Assembly (NCBI GenBank): GCA_963850535.1
Contig: CAWKMC010000020.1
Span: 201,362 to 265,361, forward strand
Length of the DNA stretch: 64,000 bases
Direction: 5' to 3'
Source: JAMXLO01 sp963850535
GTDB lineage: Bacteria > Pseudomonadota > Alphaproteobacteria > Acetobacterales > Acetobacteraceae
Shown: piece by piece, positions 11,226 to 18,745 of the stretch
How the letters are laid out: the number at the start of each line of letters is the position of its first letter
How positions within the stretch are numbered: the stretch's first letter is position 1
Made by a program: the position numbers and the translations under genes
The notes under the pieces: model-generated
Told to the model about the DNA's origin: nothing
Databases searched by the model: none
The model's input: only the letters and a program-made list of their open reading frames with translations

Positions 11226-11360
11226 ATGCCGGGCTACGATCTGAATGTAACCATCGACGCTATCGCGAGACGAATGAGCGTGGTCGACGGTGCAACCAAG
11301 CGTGTAGCAGCGAGAACACCTACCGACGGTGTAGCCGCAACGGCCGGAGCGCAGCGATGA
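11226..11360 (+). CDS. Short ORF coupled to msrQ (44 aa, unknown)
   Basis: An ATG 5 bp after the aat stop opens a 44-codon frame whose TGA overlaps the msrQ ATG as ATGA. The product (MPGYDLNVTIDAIARRMSV...) has no signal peptide or membrane segment and matches nothing I know. The msrP gene that usually precedes msrQ is absent here. This could be a remnant, a translational coupler, or chance. The coupling geometry is the only support. Confidence 0.3.
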   Translation: MPGYDLNVTIDAIARRMSVVDGATKRVAARTPTDGVAATAGAQR

Positions 11361-12196
11361 TCGTGCCCTGGCGCGATCGACACGGGCGCTTCCTGCCGCT
11401 GAAGGCGACCGTGCTGGCCGCGAGCTTTGTCCCCGGCGCGGTGATCGCCTACTGGTGGGCGGCGGACATGCTCGGCGCGCGGCCGGTCAACGAGGTGATC
11501 CACGGCCTGGGGCTCTGGGCGATCCGCTTCCTGATGATCTCGCTCGCGATCTCGCCGGCGGCACGGCTGCTGAACTGGCCACGCCTGCTGACCGTGCGCC
11601 GGATGGTCGGGTTGGCGGCGCTGGCCTACGCCTTGGCGCATCTTTCGCTCTACGTGGTGCAGCAGAACTTTCACCTGGGCTTCGTCGCCTCGGAAATCGT
11701 GCGGCGCTTCTACCTGACCATCGGGTTCGTCACGCTGCTGGGGCTTGGGGTACTTGGCTGGACCTCGACTGACGCCTGGATGCGGGATCTCGGCCGGCGC
11801 TGGAAAGTGCTGCACCGGTCCATCTACGTGCTCGCCGTCATCGCATTGCTGCATTACTTCATTCAGTCGAAGTCGAACGTGTCGGAGCCGGTCTTCGTCT
11901 CCGGCCTTTATGTCTGGCTGATGCTGTGGCGCGGCCTGCCAATGCCCTGGCAACGCAGCGTGCTCGTGCTGCCGCTGCTCGCTTTGCTCGCCGCGCTGGC
12001 CGCCGCGGGCGTCGAATTCGCATGGTACGGACTGGCGACCGGTATCAGTCCGTGGCGCGTCCTGGCGGCAAGCGAGACGTTACGCTTCGGCCTGCGTCCC
12101 GCCCATTACGTCGCACTGGTCGGGCTGGCTGTGGCGCTGCTCGCGACCGTCCGCCGCATCGGTGGTCTGTCCCGATCCAGGCCGAGGATGGCCTAA
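11357..12196 (+). CDS. msrQ: MsrQ/YedZ-type heme-binding membrane subunit
   Basis: MsrQ is a six-helix inner-membrane b-heme protein that passes electrons from the respiratory chain to MsrP, which repairs oxidised methionines in periplasmic proteins. Visible here are multiple hydrophobic segments and conserved His residues in NEVIHGLGLWAIRFLM, ALAHLSLYVVQ, RWKVLHRSIYV and ALLHYFIQSKS, with the typical AISPAARL turn. At 279 residues it is longer than E. coli MsrQ (211) because of an extra C-terminal helical part. The ATG at 11357 overlaps the stop of the preceding short ORF. No msrP is in the window. Confidence 0.85.
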   Translation: MIVPWRDRHGRFLPLKATVLAASFVPGAVIAYWWAADMLGARPVNEVIHGLGLWAIRFLMISLAISPAARLLNWPRLLTVRRMVGLAALAYALAHLSLYVVQQNFHLGFVASEIVRRFYLTIGFVTLLGLGVLGWTSTDAWMRDLGRRWKVLHRSIYVLAVIALLHYFIQSKSNVSEPVFVSGLYVWLMLWRGLPMPWQRSVLVLPLLALLAALAAAGVEFAWYGLATGISPWRVLAASETLRFGLRPAHYVALVGLAVALLATVRRIGGLSRSRPRMA

Positions 12197-12208
12197 GGCG
12201 GCCGTCGG

Positions 12209-13405
12209 CTAAACGACCCCTTCGGCGCGCAGTCGCTGCACGTCGTCCGCACTGACGCCGCAAAGCGACGCGAGCAACTCCGCCGTGTGCTCGCCCAGCA
12301 GCGGCGGCCGGGTCACGTCCGCGGGGGAGTCGGACAGTTTCACCGGACAGCCGACAGTCTGGTAGGTCCCGCGGGTCGGGTAATCGACATCGACGATCAT
12401 GTCGCGCGCGCGCAGATGCGGATCGGTCAGCACCTCACCAGTGTCGAGCGTCGCACCGCAGGGAACGCCCGCTTCGCCCATCAGCCGCATCACCTCGTGC
12501 TTGCTGCGCTGGCGAGTCCAGGTCTCGACGATCGCATCGAGCGCCGTGCGATTCTCCCAGCGCGATTCGGCTGAGGCGAAGCGCGGGTCGTCGGCCAGCT
12601 CCGGCTGGCCCATCGCATTGATGCACGCTCTCCACATCTGCGGCTGAGCGAAGATGTAGACGTAGTCGTTCGGGCCGCCCGGTGCGCAGGGATAGGTGGT
12701 CCCCGGCACTGTGCGGCCGAGCTGATTGCCCTGGCGCGGCATCGGCCTGCCGGAGCGCTGGTGGTCGCGCAGGCTGACGCGGATCAGGTTGACGACCGCG
12801 TCCTGCATCGAGACCTCGACATGCTGGCCCTTGCCCGTCTGATGCCGCTGCTGCAGTGCGGCCAGGATGCCGATGGCCATGTGCATGCCGGTGCCGGAGT
12901 CGCCGATCGCCGGGTAAAGATAGGTAGGCGGATTGTCGGGAAAGCCGGTTACGCTCATGGCACCTCCCATGGCCTGGGCGATCGGCTCGAAGCTCTTGAA
13001 CCCGCTGTACGGCCCGTAGGTGCCGAAGCCCTTGATGGTGGCGTAGATCAGCCGCGGGTTCAGCTTCGACAACTCTTGGTAGCCAAGGCCCAGTCGATCC
13101 AGCGCCCCCGGGCCGAAATTCTCCAGCAGCACGTCGGACTGTTCGATCACGCGGCGGAACAGCCGTTTGCCCTCTTCGTTCTTCAAATTCAGCGTCAGGC
13201 TGCGCTTGTTGGCGTTCAGCACGAGGAAGAAAAGACTGTCGCTGTCGGTGCGGTCGCGCATGTTGGTGCGCGCGACATCGCCGCCCTTCGGCTCCTCCAG
13301 CTTGATCACATCGGCGCCGAGGAATGCCAGGATCTGCGCACAGGCAGGACCCGCCTGATTGTGCGTCATGTCGATCACGCGGATGCCGGTCAGGGCCTGG
13401 GTCAT
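12209..13405 (-). CDS. CaiB/BaiF (class III) CoA-transferase
   Basis: Class III CoA-transferases exchange CoA between carboxylic acids through an enzyme-bound anhydride on an aspartate. The protein begins MTQALTGIRVIDMTHNQAGP and continues with LGADVIKLEEPKGGD and the RSLTLNLKNEEGK block. The catalytic Asp fits in YPAIGDSGTGMHMAIGILAAL. Its 398 residues match the family. The start at 13405 overlaps the stop of the upstream permease (ATGA) and has GAGGAGC before it. As the last gene of the transporter operon it probably activates the imported acid as its CoA ester. The acid is unknown. Confidence 0.92.
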   Translation of the reverse strand: MTQALTGIRVIDMTHNQAGPACAQILAFLGADVIKLEEPKGGDVARTNMRDRTDSDSLFFLVLNANKRSLTLNLKNEEGKRLFRRVIEQSDVLLENFGPGALDRLGLGYQELSKLNPRLIYATIKGFGTYGPYSGFKSFEPIAQAMGGAMSVTGFPDNPPTYLYPAIGDSGTGMHMAIGILAALQQRHQTGKGQHVEVSMQDAVVNLIRVSLRDHQRSGRPMPRQGNQLGRTVPGTTYPCAPGGPNDYVYIFAQPQMWRACINAMGQPELADDPRFASAESRWENRTALDAIVETWTRQRSKHEVMRLMGEAGVPCGATLDTGEVLTDPHLRARDMIVDVDYPTRGTYQTVGCPVKLSDSPADVTRPPLLGEHTAELLASLCGVSADDVQRLRAEGVV

Positions 13406-14298
13406 GCAGTTGCTCCTCGGTGGGAAAGTCGCGTCTCGATCATCGTCAAGAGCTCGGTCAGTCCGACGCTCATGATCACCAGCACCAAAATCGCCGCATA
13501 GGTGCCGGTGGCATCGAACACGCCGGAATAGTATTCGATCATGAAACCGATGCCACTGTTGGACGCGATCAGCTCGGCCAGCAGCGTGTTGGTGAACGCG
13601 TAGCGCACGGCGATGCGCATGCCGGTGAAGATCCACGGCAGCGTGGCGGGGATCAGCACCTTGCGGATCACCTCAAGCCGCGTCGCGCCCATCAATGACA
13701 GTGCTCGCGTCAGATCGCGATCGACGTTGTGCACGCCGTCGAGCGTAGCGTTGAGCACCAGGAAGAACACGGTGATGGCGACCAGAGCCACCTTCGACTC
13801 GATGCCGATGCCGAACACGATGACGAACAGCGGCGCCAAGGCGATCTTCGGCATCGCGTAGAGCGCCGAGATGTAGGGGGACAGAACGCGATTGAGCCGC
13901 GGCATCAGGCCCAGCAGCAGGCCGATCGCGATCCCGGCAGCCGTGCCGATCGTGTAGCCGAGTGCCATCGCGAGCAGCGTGGCGCCGACGTTCTCCCACA
14001 GCGACCCGTCGCGTAGCCAGGTCAGCAGCCGCGCCACTATCTCGACGGGGCCGCTCATCCAGAAGCGCAGATTGGCGGTTGGCAGGTATTCCCAGGCTGC
14101 GAGGATGATCAGCGCCAGCGCGAGGCGCGCCACCACGCGGCCAAGGGAAGTGGAGAGCGCGGCTCCCAACAAAGCTCCCCCTCCCCGTGCGGGAGGGGGG
14201 AAGGGGGAGAGGTTTCTTGATTTGGCACCGCCCCCTCCCCCTACCCGCCTCCCGCGAGGGAAGGGGGAGTGTCTTTGTGTATCCGCGGCCTCGCTCAC
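13402..14298 (-). CDS. ABC transporter permease, SsuC/TauC-like
   Basis: This is an integral membrane subunit of the nitrate/sulfonate/taurine-type importer class. About six hydrophobic segments run from LALALIILAAWEYL onward. The EAA-type cytoplasmic loop that docks on the ATPase is seen around RALSLMGATRLEVIRKVLIPATLPWIFTGMR (read in two parts). The GTG at 14298 overlaps the ATPase stop (GTGA), supporting translational coupling. The first 45 residues are unlike other permeases: they are encoded by two inverted copies of a C-rich/G-rich palindromic repeat (14175-14269) and read as Pro/Gly/Arg-rich sequence. The length is 298 residues, against about 250 without that insert. Confidence 0.88.
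   Translation of the reverse strand: MSEAADTQRHSPFPRGRRVGGGGGAKSRNLSPFPPPARGGGALLGAALSTSLGRVVARLALALIILAAWEYLPTANLRFWMSGPVEIVARLLTWLRDGSLWENVGATLLAMALGYTIGTAAGIAIGLLLGLMPRLNRVLSPYISALYAMPKIALAPLFVIVFGIGIESKVALVAITVFFLVLNATLDGVHNVDRDLTRALSLMGATRLEVIRKVLIPATLPWIFTGMRIAVRYAFTNTLLAELIASNSGIGFMIEYYSGVFDATGTYAAILVLVIMSVGLTELLTMIETRLSHRGATA
14175..14269. repeat. Pair of inverted REP-like GC-rich palindromes inside a coding region
   Basis: Two copies of a CTCCCCCT...AGGGGGAG palindrome lie 25 bases apart in opposite orientation. The first (14175-14209) has CCTCCC/GGGAGG arms. The second (14235-14269) has perfect 8-base outer arms CTCCCCCT/AGGGGGAG and an inner TCCC-GCGA-GGGA hairpin. The layout resembles paired REP elements. 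Both are translated as part of the permease N-terminus if its GTG start is right. Confidence 0.75.
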
Positions 14299-15134
14299 AC
14301 CTCGGTCCCCCGCGTGACCTCGTCCTTCAGCTCATCCCACAGCGACTCATGCAGATGAGCGAAGTCTTCGGTGAACCGGATGCGGAAGACGTCGCGCGGC
14401 CGTGGCAGCTCAATCGTGCGGATCGCACGAATCCGTCCTGGTCGGGCACTGAACACCACGACGCGGTCAGCAAGCGTGATCGCCTCGCCGAGATCATGCG
14501 TGACGAACACCACGGTCATCCGCCGCTGCCGCGTCAGCTCCTGCAGCTGATCCAGCATCAGCAGCTTAAGCTGCGCGTCCAGTGCGCCGAACGGTTCGTC
14601 CATCAGCAGCGTCTCGGGCTCGTAGATCAACGTGCGCGCGAGGCCGACGCGCTTGCGCATGCCGCCCGACAGTTCCGCCGGATAGTGCTTCTCGAATCCG
14701 GTCAGACCAACCAGCGTCAGCATCTGCGCTACACGCTCGTTTGCCTCCGCGCGAGGCATGGCGCGGCACTTCAGCTCGAGCGCGATGCGAATATTGTCGG
14801 CCGCCGTGCGCCAGGGCAGCAGCGTGTCCTTCTGGGTCATGTAGCCGACTGAGCGGTTCAGCCCACCGATCGCAACGCCGTCATACGACACCACGCCGGC
14901 ACTCGGGGGCAGCAACCCGGCGATCATGTTCAGGATCGTCGACTTGCCGCAGCCACTCGGCCCCACCAGCGCGACGAACTCATGGTGCCGGATCGTGAGG
15001 TCGATCGGCTGCAGCGCTTCCACCTCGCGATCGCGCGTGATGAAGCGCTTGCCAACGCCCTGCAGATCGATCTTCGGCGCCAGATCACCGCCCATATCAC
15101 CGGCCAAATCACCGGCCAAATCACCCCTGGGCAT
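14295..15134 (-). CDS. ABC transporter ATP-binding protein, SsuB/TauB-like
   Basis: This is the energy-coupling ATPase of the importer. It shows Walker A GPSGCGKST, the Q-loop YMTQKDTLLPW, the signature LSGGMRKRV, Walker B LLMDEPFGALD and the switch His in VFVTHDLGE. At 279 residues it is full length. The N-terminus reads MPRGDLAGDLAGDMGGDLAPK, a repeat of four residues encoded by 12-bp tandem units (15084-15131). This segment overlaps the end of the upstream permease by 14 bases and is probably a disordered tail. The real conserved start is near KIDLQGVGKRF. It serves both permeases of the operon. Confidence 0.92.
   Translation of the reverse strand: MPRGDLAGDLAGDMGGDLAPKIDLQGVGKRFITRDREVEALQPIDLTIRHHEFVALVGPSGCGKSTILNMIAGLLPPSAGVVSYDGVAIGGLNRSVGYMTQKDTLLPWRTAADNIRIALELKCRAMPRAEANERVAQMLTLVGLTGFEKHYPAELSGGMRKRVGLARTLIYEPETLLMDEPFGALDAQLKLLMLDQLQELTRQRRMTVVFVTHDLGEAITLADRVVVFSARPGRIRAIRTIELPRPRDVFRIRFTEDFAHLHESLWDELKDEVTRGTEV
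15084..15131. repeat. 12-bp tandem repeat (about 3.5 units) at a gene junction
   Basis: Four consecutive 12-base units start with ATCACC. Units 2 and 3 (ATCACCGGCCAA, 15096-15119) are identical, unit 1 differs at three positions, and unit 4 keeps only the first part. The array covers the 3' end of the permease and the first codons of the ATPase, and it encodes the GDLA repeats. Confidence 0.85.
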
Positions 15135-15879
15135 GGCGCCACCGCAGCAGATGCCGTTCCGCCCACGCCGTCACCTCGGAGATTGCCAGCCCGAGCAACA
15201 TCAAGATGAACAGCACGGCATACAGCGATGTCATGTCGAACTGCGATGCAGCGTCGCTGAGCAGAAACCCGAGACCACGCCGCGCCGCCAGCATCTCGCC
15301 GGTGGTAGCCGCAACCAGCGCGTAGGGCATCGCCGTCTTGATCCCACCGATGATCCACGGCGAGCAGGCCGGCGCCACGACTTTCTGAAACCTCTCCCGC
15401 CGGTTCGATCCCATCAGATCGATCTGCGCGATCAGCTCCTGGTCCACCGACGTCGCGCCGGCAAACGTGTTGAAGAACAGCAGGAAGAACACGACGATGC
15501 CCACCAGCACGATCTTCGGCAGCATGTCGAGGCCGAAGAACATGATGAACAGCGGCGCCAACGCAACCAGTGGCACGCTGTAAAATGCCACGACGATCGG
15601 CCGCACGATGCCGGCCGCGATCGGCGAGCGGCCAAGCAGCAGCCCAGCCAGCGCGCCGAGTGTCACGCCGAATGCCACGCCGACAACAACCTCGGTCAGC
15701 GTCGTGGCCAGGTGGGGATACAGACTGCCCTGCAGCCACCCGGCGAGCTTCACCGCAATCAGGCTTGGACGACTGGTCCAGGTACCGCCCGAAATGTCTC
15801 CCACCGCTTCCCAGCACACCAACAGCAGCAATCCGACGGCAGCCTGCCAGAGCACGATCGGATCGAAGCGCCGTGCCAT
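15121..15879 (-). CDS. ABC transporter permease (second), SsuC/TauC-like
   Basis: The 252-residue inner-membrane subunit starts MARRFDPIVLWQAAVGLLLL. It has about six hydrophobic segments and a docking loop around AQIDLMGSNRRERFQKVVAPA. I chose the ATG at 15879, one base after the binding-protein stop region; longer frames reach into that gene. With the first permease the operon encodes two different membrane subunits, so the channel is probably a heterodimer, unlike the single-permease SsuC/TauC systems. Confidence 0.9.
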   Translation of the reverse strand: MARRFDPIVLWQAAVGLLLLVCWEAVGDISGGTWTSRPSLIAVKLAGWLQGSLYPHLATTLTEVVVGVAFGVTLGALAGLLLGRSPIAAGIVRPIVVAFYSVPLVALAPLFIMFFGLDMLPKIVLVGIVVFFLLFFNTFAGATSVDQELIAQIDLMGSNRRERFQKVVAPACSPWIIGGIKTAMPYALVAATTGEMLAARRGLGFLLSDAASQFDMTSLYAVLFILMLLGLAISEVTAWAERHLLRWRHAQG

Positions 15880-15880
15880 G

Positions 15881-16912
15881 CTATTGGCCCAGGATTTCCT
15901 TGGCAGCCTGGCGCGACAGGTCAGGGTAGACCAGCTGATCATAGGTGGCGGTGATCGGCGTCTTCTCGGTTAGGTTCACCATCTTCACCGTATTGGCGAC
16001 TTGCGCCTGCGAGATCACCGGGGTGGTCGGCACTGCCTTGATGTAAGTGTCGAATGCGGTGTTGAATTCTGACTCCGGCGTGTCCTGGAAGAACGGGCGG
16101 ACCAGTTTGCGCGCCGCCTCCTTGTCCTCATGCGCAAACTTCATCGCCCGCGCCATCGCACGCACGACGTGCAGCAGCAACGGGCGCTTCGCCTCGAGCG
16201 TGGCGCGGCTGGTGGTAATCACCTGATATGGCACATCGCGGTACTCGGGCAGGTCGCCGGTCATCGGATCGGCGATGATTTGGCCGATGCCCTTGCTGAC
16301 CGCCATGTTGGTGAACGGCGACATGAAAGCGAAGCCGTCGGTGCTGCCGGACTGTGTCGCCGCAACCATCGGCCCGCCGATGCCGATTGGCTGCAACTGG
16401 ACATCGCGTGACGGATCCATGCCGCGCACCAGCATGATCGTGCGCATGAACTCGTCGGTGCTCGAACCGGGCGACGTGATGCCGATCCGCACACCCTTCA
16501 CGTGCTTGATCTTCTCGTCCAGCGACATGGCGTCGGTGATGCCCAGGCGCTTGATCGCATCGTTGGAGAGCACCAGCGCGATAGGATAGGCGTCGAATGC
16601 GGTTGAGATGCCGACGAGTTGGCCACCGCGTCCGACCGCATGCATGGTATGGGCGAAGCCAACCTGGGTGATCTCCGCACTGCCGCCCATCACCGCCGCC
16701 GCTTGCCTGGTACCCGAGGAAACGTCGACCAATTCCGGCTCCAGGCCCTCCTGCTTATAGAACCCTCCGCCGATGGCGATATATTGCAGCAAGAACGACA
16801 TGCCCTTGCCGGCAAAGGCAATCGTCACCTTCTGCAGGTCCTCGGCCACCGCGGGGCGGATCGCCATGAAACCAAGCGCCAGCGCTGCCAGACCGATGCT
16901 GCGAAACCGCAT
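15881..16912 (-). CDS. NMT1/SsuA-like ABC substrate-binding protein
   Basis: This periplasmic protein captures the substrate and delivers it to the importer. The signal peptide is MRFRSIGLAALALGFMAIRPAVA, cleaved before EDLQ. The mature part has the family pattern VTIAFAGKGMSFLLQYIAIGGGFYKQEGL, then GSAEITQVG and GVRIGITSPGSSTDEFMR, which bracket the binding cleft of NMT1/ThiY-type proteins. At 343 residues it is normal length. It is the first gene of the operon 16912 to 12209, so the promoter should lie just above 16912. The CoA-transferase at the end suggests a carboxylate ligand. Confidence 0.92.
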   Translation of the reverse strand: MRFRSIGLAALALGFMAIRPAVAEDLQKVTIAFAGKGMSFLLQYIAIGGGFYKQEGLEPELVDVSSGTRQAAAVMGGSAEITQVGFAHTMHAVGRGGQLVGISTAFDAYPIALVLSNDAIKRLGITDAMSLDEKIKHVKGVRIGITSPGSSTDEFMRTIMLVRGMDPSRDVQLQPIGIGGPMVAATQSGSTDGFAFMSPFTNMAVSKGIGQIIADPMTGDLPEYRDVPYQVITTSRATLEAKRPLLLHVVRAMARAMKFAHEDKEAARKLVRPFFQDTPESEFNTAFDTYIKAVPTTPVISQAQVANTVKMVNLTEKTPITATYDQLVYPDLSRQAAKEILGQ

Positions 16913-17022
16913 CGAGCGTCCTCCCAGATCTTATTTGATGCGAGAGTAGTCCAGCCTTGCAGCGGGCGCCACGGCGTCGCTATTGTCGCCGCCGGTGCAA
17001 CATCCAACGATGGGAGGGCTGC

Positions 17023-17109
17023 ATGAGCGCTTACAATCAGCATCATCCGCGCGGCCCTGTCCGGGCCCTGCGACCGATCGTCGCAGGGCTGGCCAGCGGC
17101 CTGAACTGA
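17023..17109 (+). CDS. Candidate leader ORF (28 codons) upstream of the ABC-F gene
   Basis: GGGAGG sits 4 bases before an ATG that opens a 28-codon frame (MSAYNQHHPRGPVRALRPIV...). It ends 70 bases before the ABC-F start codon. The frame contains a 10-bp-stem hairpin at 17065-17089. ABC-F resistance genes in other bacteria are often controlled by ribosome stalling on such short leaders; applying that here is inference. No protein family is recognised. Confidence 0.35.
   Translation: MSAYNQHHPRGPVRALRPIVAGLASGLN
17065..17089 (+). promoter_or_regulatory. Perfect 10-bp hairpin within the ABC-F leader
   Basis: GCCCTGCGAC (17065-17074) pairs perfectly with GTCGCAGGGC (17080-17089) across the five-base loop CGATC. 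It lies inside the leader ORF, about 90 bases before the ABC-F start. It could act as an attenuator or pausing stem. No T-run follows it directly. Confidence 0.45.
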
Positions 17110-17179
17110 CGCTTCCGCATCAGCTTCCCGTCGGCCGGCTCCGAACGCTGCGCGTTTTACTGAGCCGAGAGACACACCC

Positions 17180-18682
17180 ATGCCAACTGTTACCCTGCGC
17201 GATGTCGGCGTTCTGTCGCCGCATCCGTTGTTTCAGAATCTGTCGCTGATCATCGGTGGCGGTGATCGGATCGGGCTGATCGCCGGCAATGGCGGCGGCA
17301 AGACCACGTTGCTCCGCTGCCTTACCGGAATCGCTGAACCGACCTCCGGCAGCATCGTCCGCTCGCGCGGCATGCGCGTTGGCTATGTCGAGCAGAACGT
17401 GCCGATCAACCTGCTCAACCTATCGCTGGCGGAGGCGATCCGCCGTGCACTGCCGGCAGCCGAGCGCGAGAGCAATCAGTGGCGCGTCGACGTCGTGCTC
17501 GACGAGTTCACAGCACCGGCCGAACTGCATGACCGTCCGCTGCACGAACTGAGCGGCGGATGGCAGCGCCTGGCGCTGATCGCACGCACGTGGATCGATG
17601 AACCTGACATGCTGTTGCTCGATGAGCCCACCAACCACCTGGATCTTGGCAAGATCCAGATGCTGGAGCGCTGGATCGTTCATTGTCGCGTGCCGACGGT
17701 GATCGCCAGCCACGACCGGCGGTTCCTCGACGCCTGCACGACGCGCACCTTGTTCCTCCGACCAGGCATCTCGCGGTTTTATGCGCATCCTTATTCGCGG
17801 GCGCGGCAGCTTCTGGCGGACGATGACGCGGCGCAGGAAGCGAAGCTGACGAAAGACGCACAGGAGGTGGAGCGGCTGCGCCGCAATGCCAACGAGCTGA
17901 AGAATGTCGGCATCAACAGCGGCAGCGACCTGCTGCAGAAGAAATCCAAACAGCTTCGGCAACGCGCGGCGGCACTGGAAGAGACGCTGATGCCGATGCG
18001 TCCAGTGCGGGACGGTGACATCCGACTGACCAACCGCGGCACGCATGCCAGGCTGATGCTTTCTCTGTCCGGTGTCGACGTATGTGCGCCTGATCGACGT
18101 ATGCTGTTTCGCGTTCCCAAGCTCCAACTGTTCCAGCAGGACCGCCTGGTGCTGCTCGGGCGCAATGGCGTCGGCAAGTCGCAGTTCGTGCAGTTGTTGC
18201 GGCGTGCGTTGACCGGCGAGGACACGCCTGGGTTGCGTCCCAGCGCTTCCATCGTCATGGGGTATGTCGATCAGCTCATGTCGCACCTGCCGGATGCGAT
18301 GACGCCGCATGGCTTTATCAGCGACCGGTTTCGTCCTGGCGATCAACGCACCATCAGCCTGCTGGCCGGCACCGGGTTCAGCGTGGACATGCAGCGCCGC
18401 CCGATCGGACGTCTGTCACTCGGACAAAAGGCGCGGCTCGGATTGCTTGCCCTGCGCCTGACCGAGCCGAACTTTTATCTGATGGACGAGCCGACCAACC
18501 ACGTGGATATCGCCGGGCAGGAGCGGTTGGAGGCAGAGATCCTGGCGCACGAAGCCACGTGCATCATCGTGTCGCACGATCGTGCCTTCGTGGAAGCGAT
18601 CGGCACTCGGTTCCTGCTGATCGACAGGCAGACGATCGCCGAGATCGATACACCTGAGGAGTACTATCGGGGCCTGGGGTGA
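17180..18682 (+). CDS. ABC-F family ATPase (ribosome-associated type)
   Basis: The protein has two ATP-binding cassettes in one chain and no membrane segment, the ABC-F layout. The first cassette has GNGGGKTT, ELSGGWQRL and LLLDEPTNHLDL. The second has GRNGVGKSQ, LSLGQKARL and LMDEPTNHVDI. A charged linker (EAKLTKDAQEVERLRRNANEL) separates them. These proteins act on the ribosomal exit site in translation quality control or antibiotic protection. At 500 residues it is at the short end for the family. The second Walker A ends in Ser-Gln rather than Ser/Thr-Thr. The ATG at 17180 follows GAGCCGAGAGA. Confidence 0.92.
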   Translation: MPTVTLRDVGVLSPHPLFQNLSLIIGGGDRIGLIAGNGGGKTTLLRCLTGIAEPTSGSIVRSRGMRVGYVEQNVPINLLNLSLAEAIRRALPAAERESNQWRVDVVLDEFTAPAELHDRPLHELSGGWQRLALIARTWIDEPDMLLLDEPTNHLDLGKIQMLERWIVHCRVPTVIASHDRRFLDACTTRTLFLRPGISRFYAHPYSRARQLLADDDAAQEAKLTKDAQEVERLRRNANELKNVGINSGSDLLQKKSKQLRQRAAALEETLMPMRPVRDGDIRLTNRGTHARLMLSLSGVDVCAPDRRMLFRVPKLQLFQQDRLVLLGRNGVGKSQFVQLLRRALTGEDTPGLRPSASIVMGYVDQLMSHLPDAMTPHGFISDRFRPGDQRTISLLAGTGFSVDMQRRPIGRLSLGQKARLGLLALRLTEPNFYLMDEPTNHVDIAGQERLEAEILAHEATCIIVSHDRAFVEAIGTRFLLIDRQTIAEIDTPEEYYRGLG

Positions 18683-18745
18683 CACGCCGACTCGCGCCCG
18701 TCGCCTGGTGGTCTTACGATTACGGCAACAAGGGAGGGGATCGCC

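Noticed and set aside
12761..13501. 246-codon plus-strand frame over the CoA-transferase
   Set aside because: The CoA-transferase and permease are complete on the other strand with overlapping start and stop codons; the frame has no family features.
14160..14275. CRISPR or phage-attachment repeats
   Set aside because: There are only two units in inverted orientation, no spacer-repeat regularity and no cas genes in the window.
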